DNA from: Bacteroidia bacterium
GTDB lineage: Bacteria > Bacteroidota > Bacteroidia > AKYH767-A > OLB10
Length of the DNA stretch: 59,834 nucleotides
Direction: 5' to 3'
NCBI GenBank assembly: GCA_016788065.1
Contig: JAEUTI010000025.1
Span: 1-59,834 of the forward strand
Shown here: in pieces, positions 43,053 through 52,943 of the stretch
Layout of the letters: every line of letters starts with the position of its first letter
Numbering within the stretch: the first letter of the stretch is position 1
The notes under the pieces: model-generated
Seen by the model: only the letters and a program-made list of their open reading frames with translations
What the model was told of the DNA's origin: nothing
The model's database searches: none
Translations under genes and position numbers: made by a program

Positions 43053-44993
43053 ATGATCAAGATTACTTTCCCTGATGGTAAAGTCAGGGAATACCCTAAA
43101 GGAACCACTTCTATGGAGGTGGCAAAGAGTATCAGTGAAGGTTTGGCCAGAAATGTTTTGGCTGCGAAGGTTAATGGTGTTGTATGGGATAGCTCCCGTG
43201 GCATCAGTGAGGATGCGACCATGGAATTGCTTACATGGGATGCCGCAGAAGGGAAATCGACTTTTTGGCATTCATCGGCTCACCTTATGGCTGAAGCGTT
43301 GGAGACTTTATATCCCGGAATTCAATTCGGAATTGGTCCCCCCATTGAAAATGGTTTTTATTATGATGTTGATTTAGGTGAAGGAACCTTATCATCCGAC
43401 GATTTTAAAAAGATCGAAGATAAGATGCTGGAACTGGCTAAGGCCGGCAATCAGTATGTCCGTAAAGAGGTTTCTAAAAAGGATGCCATCGCGTATTTCG
43501 AGGAAAAAGGCGATAAATATAAACTTGATCTGTTGAAGGATCTGGAAGATGGAACCATCACTTTCTATACCCAGGGTAATTTTACCGATTTGTGCCGCGG
43601 ACCACATATTCCGGATACCGGAAGCATCAAAGCGGTAAAACTCATGAACATTGCCGGTGCTTACTGGCGTGGTGATGAGAAAAGTAAACAGTTGACCCGA
43701 ATTTATGGAATAACCTTTCCGAAACAAAAGGAACTCACTGATTATCTGACACTTCTGGAAGAAGCTAAGAAACGTGACCACCGTAAATTGGGTAAGGAAC
43801 TGGAGTTGTTTACCTTCTCTGAAAAGGTTGGAATGGGTTTACCATTATGGCTTCCCAAAGGGGCGCAGCTTCGTGAACGCCTGGAATCATTTTTGAAAAA
43901 AGCACAGTTGAAAGCCGGGTATTTACCGGTTGTGACACCACATATCGGAAATAAAGACTTGTATGTAACATCTGGTCACTACGAAAAATATGGTGCCGAT
44001 TCATTTCAGCCAATTCGCACTCCTGCGGAAGGGGAAGAATTTTTCCTGAAGCCTATGAATTGTCCCCACCATTGCGAAATTTATAAAAGCAAGCCCCACA
44101 GCTACAAGGAATTGCCAATCCGTTATGCGGAATTCGGTACCGTTTACCGATACGAGCAAAGTGGTGAATTACATGGATTAACCCGGGTTCGTGGATTTAC
44201 CCAGGATGACGCCCATTTATTCTGTCGCCCCGATCAGGTGAAAGAGGAGTTCATGAAAGTTATTGACCTGGTGTTGTATGTCTTCAGAGCCCTTGATTTC
44301 CCTGAGTTTACGGCACAAATTTCATTGCGTGACCCTGAAAATAAATCGAAATACATTGGTAGCGATGAAAACTGGGAAAAAGCAGAACAGGCAATTATTG
44401 AAGCTGCTGCTGAAAAAGGGTTAAAGACTGTGGTCGAGACCGGTGAAGCTGCCTTTTATGGTCCGAAACTCGACTTCATGGTTAAGGATGCTTTGGGTCG
44501 GAAGTGGCAATTGGGAACCATTCAGGTTGATTACAATTTGCCGGAACGATTTGAACTGGAATATACCGGTGCCGACAATCAGAAGCACCGTCCGGTAATG
44601 ATTCACAGGGCTCCTTTTGGATCTCTGGAGCGGTTCATTGCGGTGCTTATTGAGCATTGTGCCGGAAACTTCCCTTTATGGCTTTCTCCGGAGCAGGTTA
44701 TCATATTGGCAATCAGCGACAAATTCAATGATTATGCTAAAAATGTTTCCGAATTGCTAAAAAATTCCGATATTCGCGCCTTCGTTGACGAAAGGGACGA
44801 AAAAATCGGACGTAAAATCCGGGATGCGGAAGTTAGGAAAGTGCCTTATATGCTGGTAGTTGGAGAGAAAGAAGTTGAATCCAATACCGTTTCGGTGAGA
44901 AGGCATGGACAGGGAGATTTAGGCTCTATGAGTCTGGATCAGTTTCAGAAGCATCTGAATGACGAAGTAATGCTTGCATTAAATCAAAAATAA
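43053..44993 (+). CDS. thrS: Threonyl-tRNA synthetase
   Basis: 646 residues, full length. TGS domain (1-62), the second additional/editing domain with [11 protein letters not shown] (about 73-83) and the RGPHIPDTG region, the class II core with motif 1, [30 protein letters not shown] (motif 2) and [13 protein letters not shown] (motif 3), and an anticodon-binding domain from about 545. It attaches Thr to tRNA-Thr and edits mischarged Ser. First gene of the operon with infC, rpmI and rplT. Confidence 0.96.
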   Translation: MIKITFPDGKVREYPKGTTSMEVAKSISEGLARNVLAAKVNGVVWDSSRGISEDATMELLTWDAAEGKSTFWHSSAHLMAEALETLYPGIQFGIGPPIENGFYYDVDLGEGTLSSDDFKKIEDKMLELAKAGNQYVRKEVSKKDAIAYFEEKGDKYKLDLLKDLEDGTITFYTQGNFTDLCRGPHIPDTGSIKAVKLMNIAGAYWRGDEKSKQLTRIYGITFPKQKELTDYLTLLEEAKKRDHRKLGKELELFTFSEKVGMGLPLWLPKGAQLRERLESFLKKAQLKAGYLPVVTPHIGNKDLYVTSGHYEKYGADSFQPIRTPAEGEEFFLKPMNCPHHCEIYKSKPHSYKELPIRYAEFGTVYRYEQSGELHGLTRVRGFTQDDAHLFCRPDQVKEEFMKVIDLVLYVFRALDFPEFTAQISLRDPENKSKYIGSDENWEKAEQAIIEAAAEKGLKTVVETGEAAFYGPKLDFMVKDALGRKWQLGTIQVDYNLPERFELEYTGADNQKHRPVMIHRAPFGSLERFIAVLIEHCAGNFPLWLSPEQVIILAISDKFNDYAKNVSELLKNSDIRAFVDERDEKIGRKIRDAEVRKVPYMLVVGEKEVESNTVSVRRHGQGDLGSMSLDQFQKHLNDEVMLALNQK

Positions 44994-45018
44994 ATAAGTA
45001 CCAGTATCACATAATTAG

Positions 45019-45034
45019 AGGGAGGTAACACATT
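45019..45034 (+). promoter_or_regulatory. Strong Shine-Dalgarno plus AUU start of infC
   Basis: AGGGAGGT (45019-45026) lies 5 nt before ATT (45032-45034). Most mRNAs of Bacteroidota do not use a Shine-Dalgarno, so such a strong one stands out. The pair SD + AUU is the arrangement used for IF-3 autoregulation in other bacteria. Confidence 0.75.
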
Positions 45035-45640
45035 TCTACTTTTTTTAAAAAACCAGGCGGAGGCTCATCATCAGGCGGAGGTAACAGGTATAACAGACCT
45101 AACAGATACCAGAAGCGTGAAAACGAGCACAATATCAATGAAGATATTACCGCTACCAGTGTCAGGCTCGTAGGAGAAAACATTGAACCGGATATATATC
45201 CTATCGAAGTAGCCAGAGGCTTTGCTAAAGAGCAGGCTTTGGATCTGGTAGAGATTGTACCAACAGCTGATCCACCCGTTTGCCGGGTAGTCGATTATCA
45301 GAAATTTCTTTACGAAAAGAAGAAAAAAGAGAAAGAGACTAAGGCAAAGACAGCCAAATCGGTGATGAAAGAGATCCGGTTCGGACCTAATACCGATGAA
45401 CATGATTTCAACTTCAAAGTGAAGCATGCAATCAAGTTTTTGGAAGAAGGCGCAAAAGTAAAAGCATATGTACACTTTAAGGGTCGTACCATTGCTTACA
45501 AGGAAAAAGGAGAGATTATCCTCCTGAAATTTGCTCAGGAACTTGCCGATCATGGTAAGGTAGAGCAATTACCAAAGCTGGAAGGTAACAGAATGTTCCT
45601 CCACCTGGTTCCTTTACCTGCGAAGAAGGCCAAAAAATAA
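45032..45640 (+). CDS. infC: Translation initiation factor IF-3
   Basis: 202 residues if translated from ATT at 45032; the next Met codon in frame is far downstream and would delete the N-domain. After a basic/Gly-rich start, the N-domain reads NEDITATSVRLVGENIEPD, IYPIEVARGFAKEQALDLVE and VPTADPPVCRVVDY. The linker YEKKKKEKETKAK and the C-domain with EIRFGPNTDEHDF, GAKVKAYVHFKGR and the last strands follow. IF-3 keeps the 30S subunit free and proofreads the start codon; it discriminates against AUU, so the rare start allows negative feedback. Confidence 0.94.
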   Translation: MSTFFKKPGGGSSSGGGNRYNRPNRYQKRENEHNINEDITATSVRLVGENIEPDIYPIEVARGFAKEQALDLVEIVPTADPPVCRVVDYQKFLYEKKKKEKETKAKTAKSVMKEIRFGPNTDEHDFNFKVKHAIKFLEEGAKVKAYVHFKGRTIAYKEKGEIILLKFAQELADHGKVEQLPKLEGNRMFLHLVPLPAKKAKK

Positions 45641-45696
45641 AAATACTTATTACAGATAATTCGAATATCTATTATACTTAAATTACAAAAGAAGCC

Positions 45697-45891
45697 ATGC
45701 CAAAAATGAAGAGTAATTCCAGCGCCAAAAAAAGGTTCGCCTTTACCGGTTCTGGTAAAATCAAACGTAAGCATGCGTACAAGAGCCACATCTTAACCAA
45801 GATGAGCACGAAACGCAAAAGGGCACTTACTCACTCTGGATTAGTCGACAAATCTGACGCATCCCGTGTTGAAAGAATGCTTTCTGCTTAA
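45697..45891 (+). CDS. rpmI: 50S ribosomal protein L35
   Basis: 64 residues, basic, with [20 protein letters not shown] at the start and [19 protein letters not shown], as expected. Located 56 nt after infC. Confidence 0.95.
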   Translation: MPKMKSNSSAKKRFAFTGSGKIKRKHAYKSHILTKMSTKRKRALTHSGLVDKSDASRVERMLSA

Positions 45892-45922
45892 AATTAATTG
45901 TTTAATTATTAACCAGGGAAAT

Positions 45923-45952
45923 AGCTTAAGTTTCTTTAAAAGCAGAAACGCT
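45923..45952 (+). other. Possible mRNA structure in the rpmI-rplT spacer
   Basis: AGC-(ttaa)-GTTTC pairs with GAAAC-GCT, a short bulged hairpin 21 nt before rplT. L20 in other bacteria binds its own mRNA; this is a possible site but weak. Confidence 0.25.
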
Positions 45953-45973
45953 ATCACCAAAAAATGATGTAAA

Positions 45974-46318
45974 ATGCCAAGGTCAGTAAATTCAGTGGCT
46001 TCGAAAGCCAGAAGAAAAAAACTCCTCAAACAAGCCAAAGGTAACTGGGGCAGCAGAGGTAATGTATTAACAGTTGCAAAACACACGGTTGAAAAAGGAC
46101 TTCAATATGCCTACCGTGACCGTAAAGCTAAGAAAAGATCATTCAGAGCTTTGTGGATTCAACGTATCAATGCAGGCGCGAGAGAGCATGGTCTCTCCTA
46201 TTCTCAGCTAATGGGAAAACTGCATGAAAAAGGTATCGATCTGAACCGCAAAGTACTTGCCGATTTGGCAATGAACAACCCTGATTCATTTAAATCAGTT
46301 GTTGAATCTGTAAAATAA
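45974..46318 (+). CDS. rplT: 50S ribosomal protein L20
   Basis: 114 residues, basic. [50 protein letters not shown] and [13 protein letters not shown] are all family blocks. It is needed early in 50S assembly. Last gene of the operon, followed directly by a strong terminator. Confidence 0.96.
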   Translation: MPRSVNSVASKARRKKLLKQAKGNWGSRGNVLTVAKHTVEKGLQYAYRDRKAKKRSFRALWIQRINAGAREHGLSYSQLMGKLHEKGIDLNRKVLADLAMNNPDSFKSVVESVK

Positions 46319-46330
46319 TATTCTTGTTGC

Positions 46331-46368
46331 AAAAAAAAACCGCTCTCTCACCAGAGCGGTTTTTTTTT
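46331..46368. terminator. Intrinsic terminator after rplT
   Basis: A-tract, CCGCTCT (46340-46346), 6-nt loop, AGAGCGG (46353-46359), then nine T. The symmetry (A-run and T-run) makes it work in both directions. Confidence 0.9.
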
Positions 46369-46414
46369 GTTCTAAACTCGCCACATTTTCGTAATTTCAG
46401 CGAATTACAACACT

Positions 46415-47749
46415 ATGATACGACCGTTTCGAGCCCTGATTCCTGCCCTGGTGGTTTTTGCTGCCTGCTTTCTGGCGCTTGCCTGGTTTAATCGTGTTGC
46501 ATCCGATGATTTTGAATTTATGTACCGCTTCCGGGAATTGGGATACCTGGAAAGCATCCGGTTCTTTTATGATACCTGGAATACACGATGGGTCGCTATC
46601 GGTTTAATGAATTTGGTGTGGCTAGGGGAAGGATCTGTTACTTCACTACTACTCTACCACTTCATCAGCCTATTGCTGCTCTGGGTGGCATTTATGAGGC
46701 TTACAGTCAACTTTATTGCTGAAAACAAAACAGCTGCAATTCTCTCCGGATATCTGGCTGTTGCCTTTTTTTATTCCTGCTTTAGCATTGCCGATGTATT
46801 TTTCTGGATAAACACGAGTACCATGTATTTGTATGGATGCATAGCAGCAATTTTCGGTGCTGCTGAAGTAACCGGTAAACGAAAAGGAATTATACCCTAT
46901 CTGATTCTGCTGATAGCAGGAATATATGCAGGAGCATCTTATGAGCCTCTGGCTTTCGTGTTGCTGATTGCAGGAGTGGCCTATGCCTTCTATACCTATT
47001 CCAAACGTACGGCAACGCGACCACAGTTTTTGAAGTTGCTTATTTTTCTGATGGCGGTCTGCACCGCTTTCGCAATAAGTTATGCAGGCGAGGGACATCA
47101 TATTCGTGCCGGCTTTCTACCTCAAACTACTATTACAGCAAAGGCATTTATTCTTACGAAAGCATTATTCAAGATGTATTTCATCAAGCTGCCTGCAATT
47201 GCTCTTGCCACTTTACTGTTTAGTATGCCCTGGATGCTGATTGGTCAAATGAAAAAATATGAATGGATGACCACCCGGTTACTGAAACAAGTTTCCGGTA
47301 TATTTTTGATTCTGGTTTTCCTTTCTTTAGGACCTGTAGTCTGGGTGATGTCGGAGATGGGACCCGAGCGTGCATGGACGCAAATCGCTCTCTATTTCAC
47401 CATTTATGCAGCTTTTTTATCGTGTTATGCCGGGGTTCACAGCACTTTAAAAATTTCCCTTACGGGGATAACTAAATTCTATGCTATTATTGGAGTACTA
47501 TACATTGCTGCTACATTTCTTCCACAGATTATAAAAGCTTCAGCTTATGCGAATGCTTATGATGCAAGAATGGAGTTAATCATGCAACAACCGGAAAATA
47601 GCACATTGGTCAGACTTAAACCTCTACCCGATTCCGGATGGTTGCATTCAGCAGAAATCAGCGCGGATAGCACACATTTTACGAACCAGCATCTGAAGAG
47701 AAATCTGAATGTACCATTCAACCTGATTAGGGATGTAAAACCGGAGTAA
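46415..47749 (+). CDS. Polytopic membrane protein, DUF6056-like
   Basis: 444 residues with about ten hydrophobic segments. After the first TM comes SDDFEFMYRF, then TRWVAIGLMNLVWLGEG; the acidic pair after TM1 and the aromatic loop are like GT-C fold glycosyltransferases that use lipid-linked sugars. The DUF6056 assignment rests on this pattern. The substrate is unknown. It has its own transcription unit after the rplT terminator. Confidence 0.75.
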   Translation: MIRPFRALIPALVVFAACFLALAWFNRVASDDFEFMYRFRELGYLESIRFFYDTWNTRWVAIGLMNLVWLGEGSVTSLLLYHFISLLLLWVAFMRLTVNFIAENKTAAILSGYLAVAFFYSCFSIADVFFWINTSTMYLYGCIAAIFGAAEVTGKRKGIIPYLILLIAGIYAGASYEPLAFVLLIAGVAYAFYTYSKRTATRPQFLKLLIFLMAVCTAFAISYAGEGHHIRAGFLPQTTITAKAFILTKALFKMYFIKLPAIALATLLFSMPWMLIGQMKKYEWMTTRLLKQVSGIFLILVFLSLGPVVWVMSEMGPERAWTQIALYFTIYAAFLSCYAGVHSTLKISLTGITKFYAIIGVLYIAATFLPQIIKASAYANAYDARMELIMQQPENSTLVRLKPLPDSGWLHSAEISADSTHFTNQHLKRNLNVPFNLIRDVKPE

Positions 47750-47780
47750 GCGTTAATTGCAAATTAGATCCAACCATTTG

Positions 47781-49136
47781 TCATCGGTTGATAAGTAATT
47801 TCCGGAACCTTATTTCCCCTTTTGATTCGACTCCGACAAAGTACATCCCATTCAAAAATTTTTCTGTATCAATATGTAATTCTGTTGAAGGTGACTGGTT
47901 AAAATAAAGTTGTCTGCCTGTTACATCACAGACTGTCACGGAAGTATTTCCGGACAAACCACTAATCTTTACAAAGTCACTGGCCGGATTTGGATACATA
48001 GAAATGTTGTCCCAAAAACCTGGAAGGTCATTTACGCCACTTGGAGTTACATACTTCATCACCGTAGCTTTATTCGCATTTGCATTATCTTCATAAGCAA
48101 TATAAGGTTCGTCAACTGAATTGAAAGCAAATGATATAAATTGAGCTGCACCGGCAGAAAAGGCAGGCAGTCCAACATGAATCCAGGATGTTCCGTCAAA
48201 TTTCATAACTGAGGCAGTTGTATTCGCAGAATATGCCAGGTACGGCACTCCGTTATTGAATGCAATTTTGGTGAAACCGGCAGTAGTGGATGTAAATCCG
48301 GCAGGTCCAACATTGGCCCATGTTGTGCCATCAAACTTCATAACAGAAGCTTTAAAAGAATTGGCATAATCGCTATAGGCAAGAAAGGGTTCTCCGCTAT
48401 TATTGAAAGCAAGAGAATTATCTCTGGCCTCACCAGCTGAAAAACCAGGTTGTCCGACAATCACCCAATTGGTTCCATCGAATTTCATAACAGTTGCTTT
48501 CCCACCATAGGTATTATCCCAAAAACCTACATAAGGTTCGTCGGTATTGCTGAATGCAAAAGTGATCCATGAAATAATTCCTGAAGAAAATGCTGGTGAC
48601 CCTACATTCACCCATGTGGTTCCATCAAACTTCATAACAGAAGCTTTATTCGAATTAAAGTCATCTACATAAGCAAGATAAGGAGTGCCGTTACCGGAGA
48701 ATTTAATAGTAGTATATGCAGCACCCCCGGCGGTAAATCCGGCTTGTCCAACCACAACCCAGGAATTGCCATCAAACTTCATAACAGTTGCTTTATTGGA
48801 GTTCGAATTATCCCTGAAAGCGATGTATGGATCGCCGGTGTTACTAAAAGCAATTGTTGTATACAAATAATTAACATTGCTTGCTGAAAAACCCGGTTGT
48901 CCGACATACACCCAAGAAGAACCATTAAATTTCATAACGCTCGCTTTACCTGAATGGGCATAATCTTTAAATACCACATATGGTTCATCGGTATTGCTGA
49001 AAGCGAGGCTGGTATAACCTACCCCACCATCCGAAAATCCTGGCTGTCCGACATTTTGCCATTGAGCAAAAGTATTTGATAAAGAACAAAATACGATAAA
49101 CAGACAGCTAATTATTTTTTGAAATGATGTTAACAT
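47781..49136 (-). CDS. Seven-repeat secreted protein with T9SS sorting domain
   Basis: 451 residues. Signal peptide (1-24, ending FAQ). Seven consecutive repeats of about 48 residues follow, each of the form W-x-x-VG-x-P-(G/A)-F-S ... FSN-x-x-EPY-(V/L)-A-(Y/F) ... KA-(S/T)-VMKFDG; they fill about residues 26-365. Seven such units suggest a closed seven-bladed propeller. The C-terminal ~75 residues are a type A T9SS domain (MYPNPASDFVKI, NGMYFVGVES). Exported; the ligand is unknown. Confidence 0.85.
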   Translation of the reverse strand: MLTSFQKIISCLFIVFCSLSNTFAQWQNVGQPGFSDGGVGYTSLAFSNTDEPYVVFKDYAHSGKASVMKFNGSSWVYVGQPGFSASNVNYLYTTIAFSNTGDPYIAFRDNSNSNKATVMKFDGNSWVVVGQAGFTAGGAAYTTIKFSGNGTPYLAYVDDFNSNKASVMKFDGTTWVNVGSPAFSSGIISWITFAFSNTDEPYVGFWDNTYGGKATVMKFDGTNWVIVGQPGFSAGEARDNSLAFNNSGEPFLAYSDYANSFKASVMKFDGTTWANVGPAGFTSTTAGFTKIAFNNGVPYLAYSANTTASVMKFDGTSWIHVGLPAFSAGAAQFISFAFNSVDEPYIAYEDNANANKATVMKYVTPSGVNDLPGFWDNISMYPNPASDFVKISGLSGNTSVTVCDVTGRQLYFNQSPSTELHIDTEKFLNGMYFVGVESKGEIRFRKLLINR

Positions 49137-49296
49137 ACTATTATTTTAAACTTGTTAGATTCTATCATTGACTTGATTACTGTATTATTCAGGAAGGTTA
49201 CATGTATAAACCAAAATCGATACAGCACAAGGCTAATATACAAATAAATTTTTAAAATCAAATCTTAGAGAGAAAATTATCAAAATTTTAAAGATC

Positions 49297-50049
49297 CTAA
49301 GCAGATATACCAGTAAAATTCAATCCGGAAACCATAGTATCAAATTCTTCGAAATTAAGATTACTAAAGTTGTCCATGTTAGAGTTAAAATTTATAGTAT
49401 CAGAAGAATCTGCATTCGATTCTGAACTTAAATCAACATAAATTCTTTCATTAGTAAAAGTTTTACCAACTAAAATATCGGCATATGAAGGGTTATAAAA
49501 AATAAAAAATGATTTTTCAATTTCACTTGCATGAAGGAAAATACCTTTGGCATGATACATCGCATGTTGAGGAGCGGAATTTTCAATAAAAAGTATAAGC
49601 TGAATAATTGTGGAAAGTTTAATCTGGTTATTAAAAGTCAGAATAATATCTTCAATATGATGGGCAACTTTACATTCACATCCTTTTAAACTGTAATCGT
49701 ATACATCCTGATCATACTCTTCCTGAAACGCATGCAGAATACCAACGATATTTATAGGCCCATTCGCTCTGATAAGAATAAATTTTATGAAATCACTGAA
49801 AATAATTGACTGAGGCTCTGAAGCATCCTCGAAAGAATTCACAAATATTTTCAGTTTAAAGATTTTATCTATGATATAAAAAGGCCCCCAAATTGGTAAG
49901 GATACGATTCTAATATTCAGTGACGTCGAATCTTTCAAGCCACGTAAAAATGATTTTAAAATAAATACCGGATCGTTCAGAAAAACAAATACCAGAGAAC
50001 CAATAGCAAATGCAAATATCAGTATCAGTGTTACGTCAAAAGTACTCAT
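49297..50049 (-). CDS. Uncharacterised membrane-anchored protein
   Basis: 250 residues. An N-terminal TM (about 6-26) is followed by a mixed alpha/beta soluble part and an Asn/Asp/Ser-rich acidic tail (about 205-250). No family recognised. Monocistronic. Confidence 0.6.
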   Translation of the reverse strand: MSTFDVTLILIFAFAIGSLVFVFLNDPVFILKSFLRGLKDSTSLNIRIVSLPIWGPFYIIDKIFKLKIFVNSFEDASEPQSIIFSDFIKFILIRANGPINIVGILHAFQEEYDQDVYDYSLKGCECKVAHHIEDIILTFNNQIKLSTIIQLILFIENSAPQHAMYHAKGIFLHASEIEKSFFIFYNPSYADILVGKTFTNERIYVDLSSESNADSSDTINFNSNMDNFSNLNFEEFDTMVSGLNFTGISA

Positions 50050-50230
50050 TGATGGGAATAACCAGTCAGGTTAATTTAAGTATAAAGATGAAACATACCA
50101 GGTTCAAAGATAAAACTGGCAACAAGGCACTAAAGTACTGGTTCAAGACCAAAACTCCCAATTCGTCAAATGCCCTAACTGAAACAGAAGTCCGTTCAAG
50201 GCAATTATTGTGAAAGTTATACAAAATCCC

Positions 50231-50692
50231 TTAAAAATCGGCAATAATCAGCTTTTTCATGCCCATCATATTTTTGAAGGCTCCGGGCCTCTTAGTGAGC
50301 TCTTCCCAGTTTTCGGGACAAACCTGCCAACTCAGTCCATATTTGTCTTTAAGCCATCCGCAAACGCTTTCCTGGCCACCATTTGCCGTTAAGTTATCCC
50401 AGTAGTAATCAATTTCAGCCTGATCTTTGCATGAAATCATAAAAGAAACAGATTCATTGAACTTGAACAAAGGACCAGCGTTGATTCCGATAAATCGCAT
50501 TCCCAAAATCTCGAATTCAACCGTAAGCACCTTTCCGGCAAAATCCTTCTGAAAATCAGCCAATCCTTCGGCTTCTGTCTTAGGATAATAGGTAGTATTA
50601 ATCATTTTACCGTCTTTGAATATAGACAGGTAATATGCTGCAGCTTCAGCAGCATTGCCATCGAACCAGAGATTAGGAATTATTTTTTGCAT
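50231..50692 (-). CDS. VOC-fold protein, PhnB / 3-demethylubiquinone-methyltransferase-like
   Basis: 153 residues. IIPNLWFDGNAAEAAAYYLS at the start, VEFEILGMRFIGINAGP and KYGLSWQVCPENW are typical of this vicinal-oxygen-chelate subfamily. The exact substrate is not predictable. A TATTTTTG promoter-like element on the minus strand lies at 50715-50722. Confidence 0.88.
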   Translation of the reverse strand: MQKIIPNLWFDGNAAEAAAYYLSIFKDGKMINTTYYPKTEAEGLADFQKDFAGKVLTVEFEILGMRFIGINAGPLFKFNESVSFMISCKDQAEIDYYWDNLTANGGQESVCGWLKDKYGLSWQVCPENWEELTKRPGAFKNMMGMKKLIIADF

Positions 50693-50840
50693 GATTTCAG
50701 GAGTTAAATGATTTCAAAAATATGAAATTTGGAAATAAAATTGTTGAAGAAGATAAATTTATAAATATAGGGTAATACAGAATGAACTGTCTGCATGGGA
50801 GGTTTATCAGGTCAAGGCAGTCATCAAAAAATCATCCCGA

Positions 50841-52295
50841 CTACTTCCAAAAATCTTTCATCCTAATTTTTTCATATGTCAATTTAGTAACAAAAAAGAA
50901 CTGATAGAGCTCCCAGAACCAAACTCTCTTTCCAATTCCGGTGTACCATCTCATGGCACTCCTCAACCTTGCATCTTTATGAAAAAAAAGTCTTTTTAAA
51001 GCTACAGGTCTTGTTTGCATAACGATTTCCATAAGTTTAACTAAAATAATTACAATCCAGGGTTTCAGAAATTTAGTCTTCAGAACCTGGTGTTTGTAAT
51101 CCCACTTTCTTTGATCTGTCAAAATTATTTCATGATCCTTCACTTCTTCATAATAGGGAGTCCATTTATGCGGAGTAACATATAAAATTTGAACCTGATC
51201 AGGATCATAAGACAATAATTGTTTCAGGCTATAATAAAAATCCATAATCTTTTCTTCACCAAAACCAACAACATAAGTAGCCATAGATAAAATATTATGT
51301 TTTCTTAGAAGTTGTATAGCCTCTTTATCCTTTGAAATGGTGCCTGCCTTTCTTATTTTCTCCAGCACAACTTCATTATAATTCTCAATACCCAGAAGGA
51401 AGCGTTCAAAACCCGCTTGCTTGTATAAATGCAAAAATTCAGCATCTCTAACTATATTATCCGCTCGTATGGACCCTACTAATATCAACTTCAACTTTTT
51501 GGCAATAAGTGCCTCCAAAAACTCCCTCCATGCTTTAGGATTGGAAGAAGGATTTTCGTCAGCAAAATTAAAAACAACAATTCCGTATTCTTTATGTAAC
51601 ATTTCAATTTCATCGGCAAGAGAATTCGCACTTCTATGCCGCCAACTTTTCCAAAACAAACTTTGACCGCAGTAAGTACACGGATAAGGGCAACCTCTTG
51701 AAAATTGAATAACAACTGCTTTTCTCTTACCCCAATAAGTATAATTATAGCCTTTCATTAATTCCCATCCGATACGATAATCATCAAGATTCCTGATGGT
51801 TTCGGCAGCTATAGTTCTGATTGCTTTGCCATTTTTCCGGATTGCCAAACCTTTTATATGCTCTAATTCGTTATTATTTTCAAGAGCATTTACCAGGTTC
51901 AAAGTTATTTCTTCACCTTCGCCACAAACTATGATATCAATCTGTGGATTCCGGTCTAAAATTTCTTCCCAGTGATACGTTGGAAACACACCCCCGATTA
52001 CAATTCTTATAGTAGTGCTTTGTTCTCTGACCAACCGGGTAATATCATTAATCACAGGTTGTGCCGAAGTGGAACCGGAATGACCCAATAATATTAAATC
52101 CGGATTATATACCAGAATTTTTGAAACAACTAGTGCAATAGAATAATTGTAATAATCGGCATCTAATAACTTTACCGAGTGACCGGCATCAATCAACGGA
52201 CCGCCAATTGCTAAAAGTCCTAATGGAGGAAGATGTTCATTGGCCAGTCTGCTGCCAATAGCTAAATGTGGAGGATTAATAATTAATATGTTCAT
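50841..52295 (-). CDS. BchE-like B12-binding radical SAM protein
   Basis: 484 residues. A cobalamin-binding domain (1-140; EHLPPLGLLAIGGPLIDAGH, LLGHSGSTSAQP, GGVFPTYHW, CGEGEE) leads into the radical SAM domain (about 190-400) with the [4Fe-4S] motif RGCPYPCTYCGQ. Conserved strings FNFADENPSS, RADNIVRDAEF and ERFLLGIENY follow, with a C-terminal helical region. The nearest relatives I know are anaerobic Mg-protoporphyrin monomethyl ester cyclase-like proteins. No other bacteriochlorophyll gene is in the window, so the true substrate is open. It lies 13 nt after a membrane-protein gene, probably one transcript. Confidence 0.85.
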   Translation of the reverse strand: MNILIINPPHLAIGSRLANEHLPPLGLLAIGGPLIDAGHSVKLLDADYYNYSIALVVSKILVYNPDLILLGHSGSTSAQPVINDITRLVREQSTTIRIVIGGVFPTYHWEEILDRNPQIDIIVCGEGEEITLNLVNALENNNELEHIKGLAIRKNGKAIRTIAAETIRNLDDYRIGWELMKGYNYTYWGKRKAVVIQFSRGCPYPCTYCGQSLFWKSWRHRSANSLADEIEMLHKEYGIVVFNFADENPSSNPKAWREFLEALIAKKLKLILVGSIRADNIVRDAEFLHLYKQAGFERFLLGIENYNEVVLEKIRKAGTISKDKEAIQLLRKHNILSMATYVVGFGEEKIMDFYYSLKQLLSYDPDQVQILYVTPHKWTPYYEEVKDHEIILTDQRKWDYKHQVLKTKFLKPWIVIILVKLMEIVMQTRPVALKRLFFHKDARLRSAMRWYTGIGKRVWFWELYQFFFVTKLTYEKIRMKDFWK

Positions 52296-52308
52296 TTAAT
52301 AAGACCCA

Positions 52309-52800
52309 TTATACAGGTCCTGACGCTTTTAAAAGTTCAAGCTTCTGAATCAGTTTATGACACCAAATCAACGGAATTAAGCCTAAAATCCCGAAAGAAC
52401 AATCTATTAATTGCCAGTAAAAAGGAATTCCTCTCACTGGGCCTGCAATTAAAGCCAAAGGGAACACCAGAATGCAGGAAATAATTCCAAATTCAATTAT
52501 CCATATATTTCGGACTGGATTTTTTAACGGGCCCAAAAAAGCTATTGCAATTACTATGTGTGCAAATGCAAGCCAATCGGTTCCATAACTTAAAAAAGGA
52601 AAATTGGCATTGGTTGTTTTCACAGCAAAGTATACCTCAGAAAGCCATGATTGGACAAAGTCAGGTAAAAAACTACTGTTTTCATTAATAAATTGGAGTT
52701 CAGTTTCAATTGGAAATGCTGTTACGCCACTTAAAACCAGAAAACAAATAAAAATAACGATTAGCGTCTTTATTTTTCTGATTAACTTTATTTCTTCCAC
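52309..52800 (-). CDS. Four-TM membrane protein, partner of the radical SAM gene
   Basis: 163 residues with about four TM helices. Blocks FLSYGTDWLAFAHIVIAIAF and GPVRGIPFYWQLIDCSFGIL look highly conserved, since they are rich in motif-like residues (GTDW, RGIP, DCSFG). Unknown family, probably in an operon with the downstream radical SAM gene. Confidence 0.7.
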   Translation of the reverse strand: MEEIKLIRKIKTLIVIFICFLVLSGVTAFPIETELQFINENSSFLPDFVQSWLSEVYFAVKTTNANFPFLSYGTDWLAFAHIVIAIAFLGPLKNPVRNIWIIEFGIISCILVFPLALIAGPVRGIPFYWQLIDCSFGILGLIPLIWCHKLIQKLELLKASGPV

Positions 52801-52943
52801 AGCAATAGAAATGTTATTTCGTAAGTATTATTTAAAATAAGGACATAACTTTACTCATAATGATTAAAAACACTGCTACCTTTCAAACATGGTTATTGTT
52901 CATTCCAAATAAACATGATACAATCTTGAATTAATTAAAACGG

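Noticed and set aside
45239..45640. infC starting at the first ATG (45239)
   Set aside because: This would delete the whole conserved N-domain that is encoded in frame from ATT at 45032 behind a strong Shine-Dalgarno.
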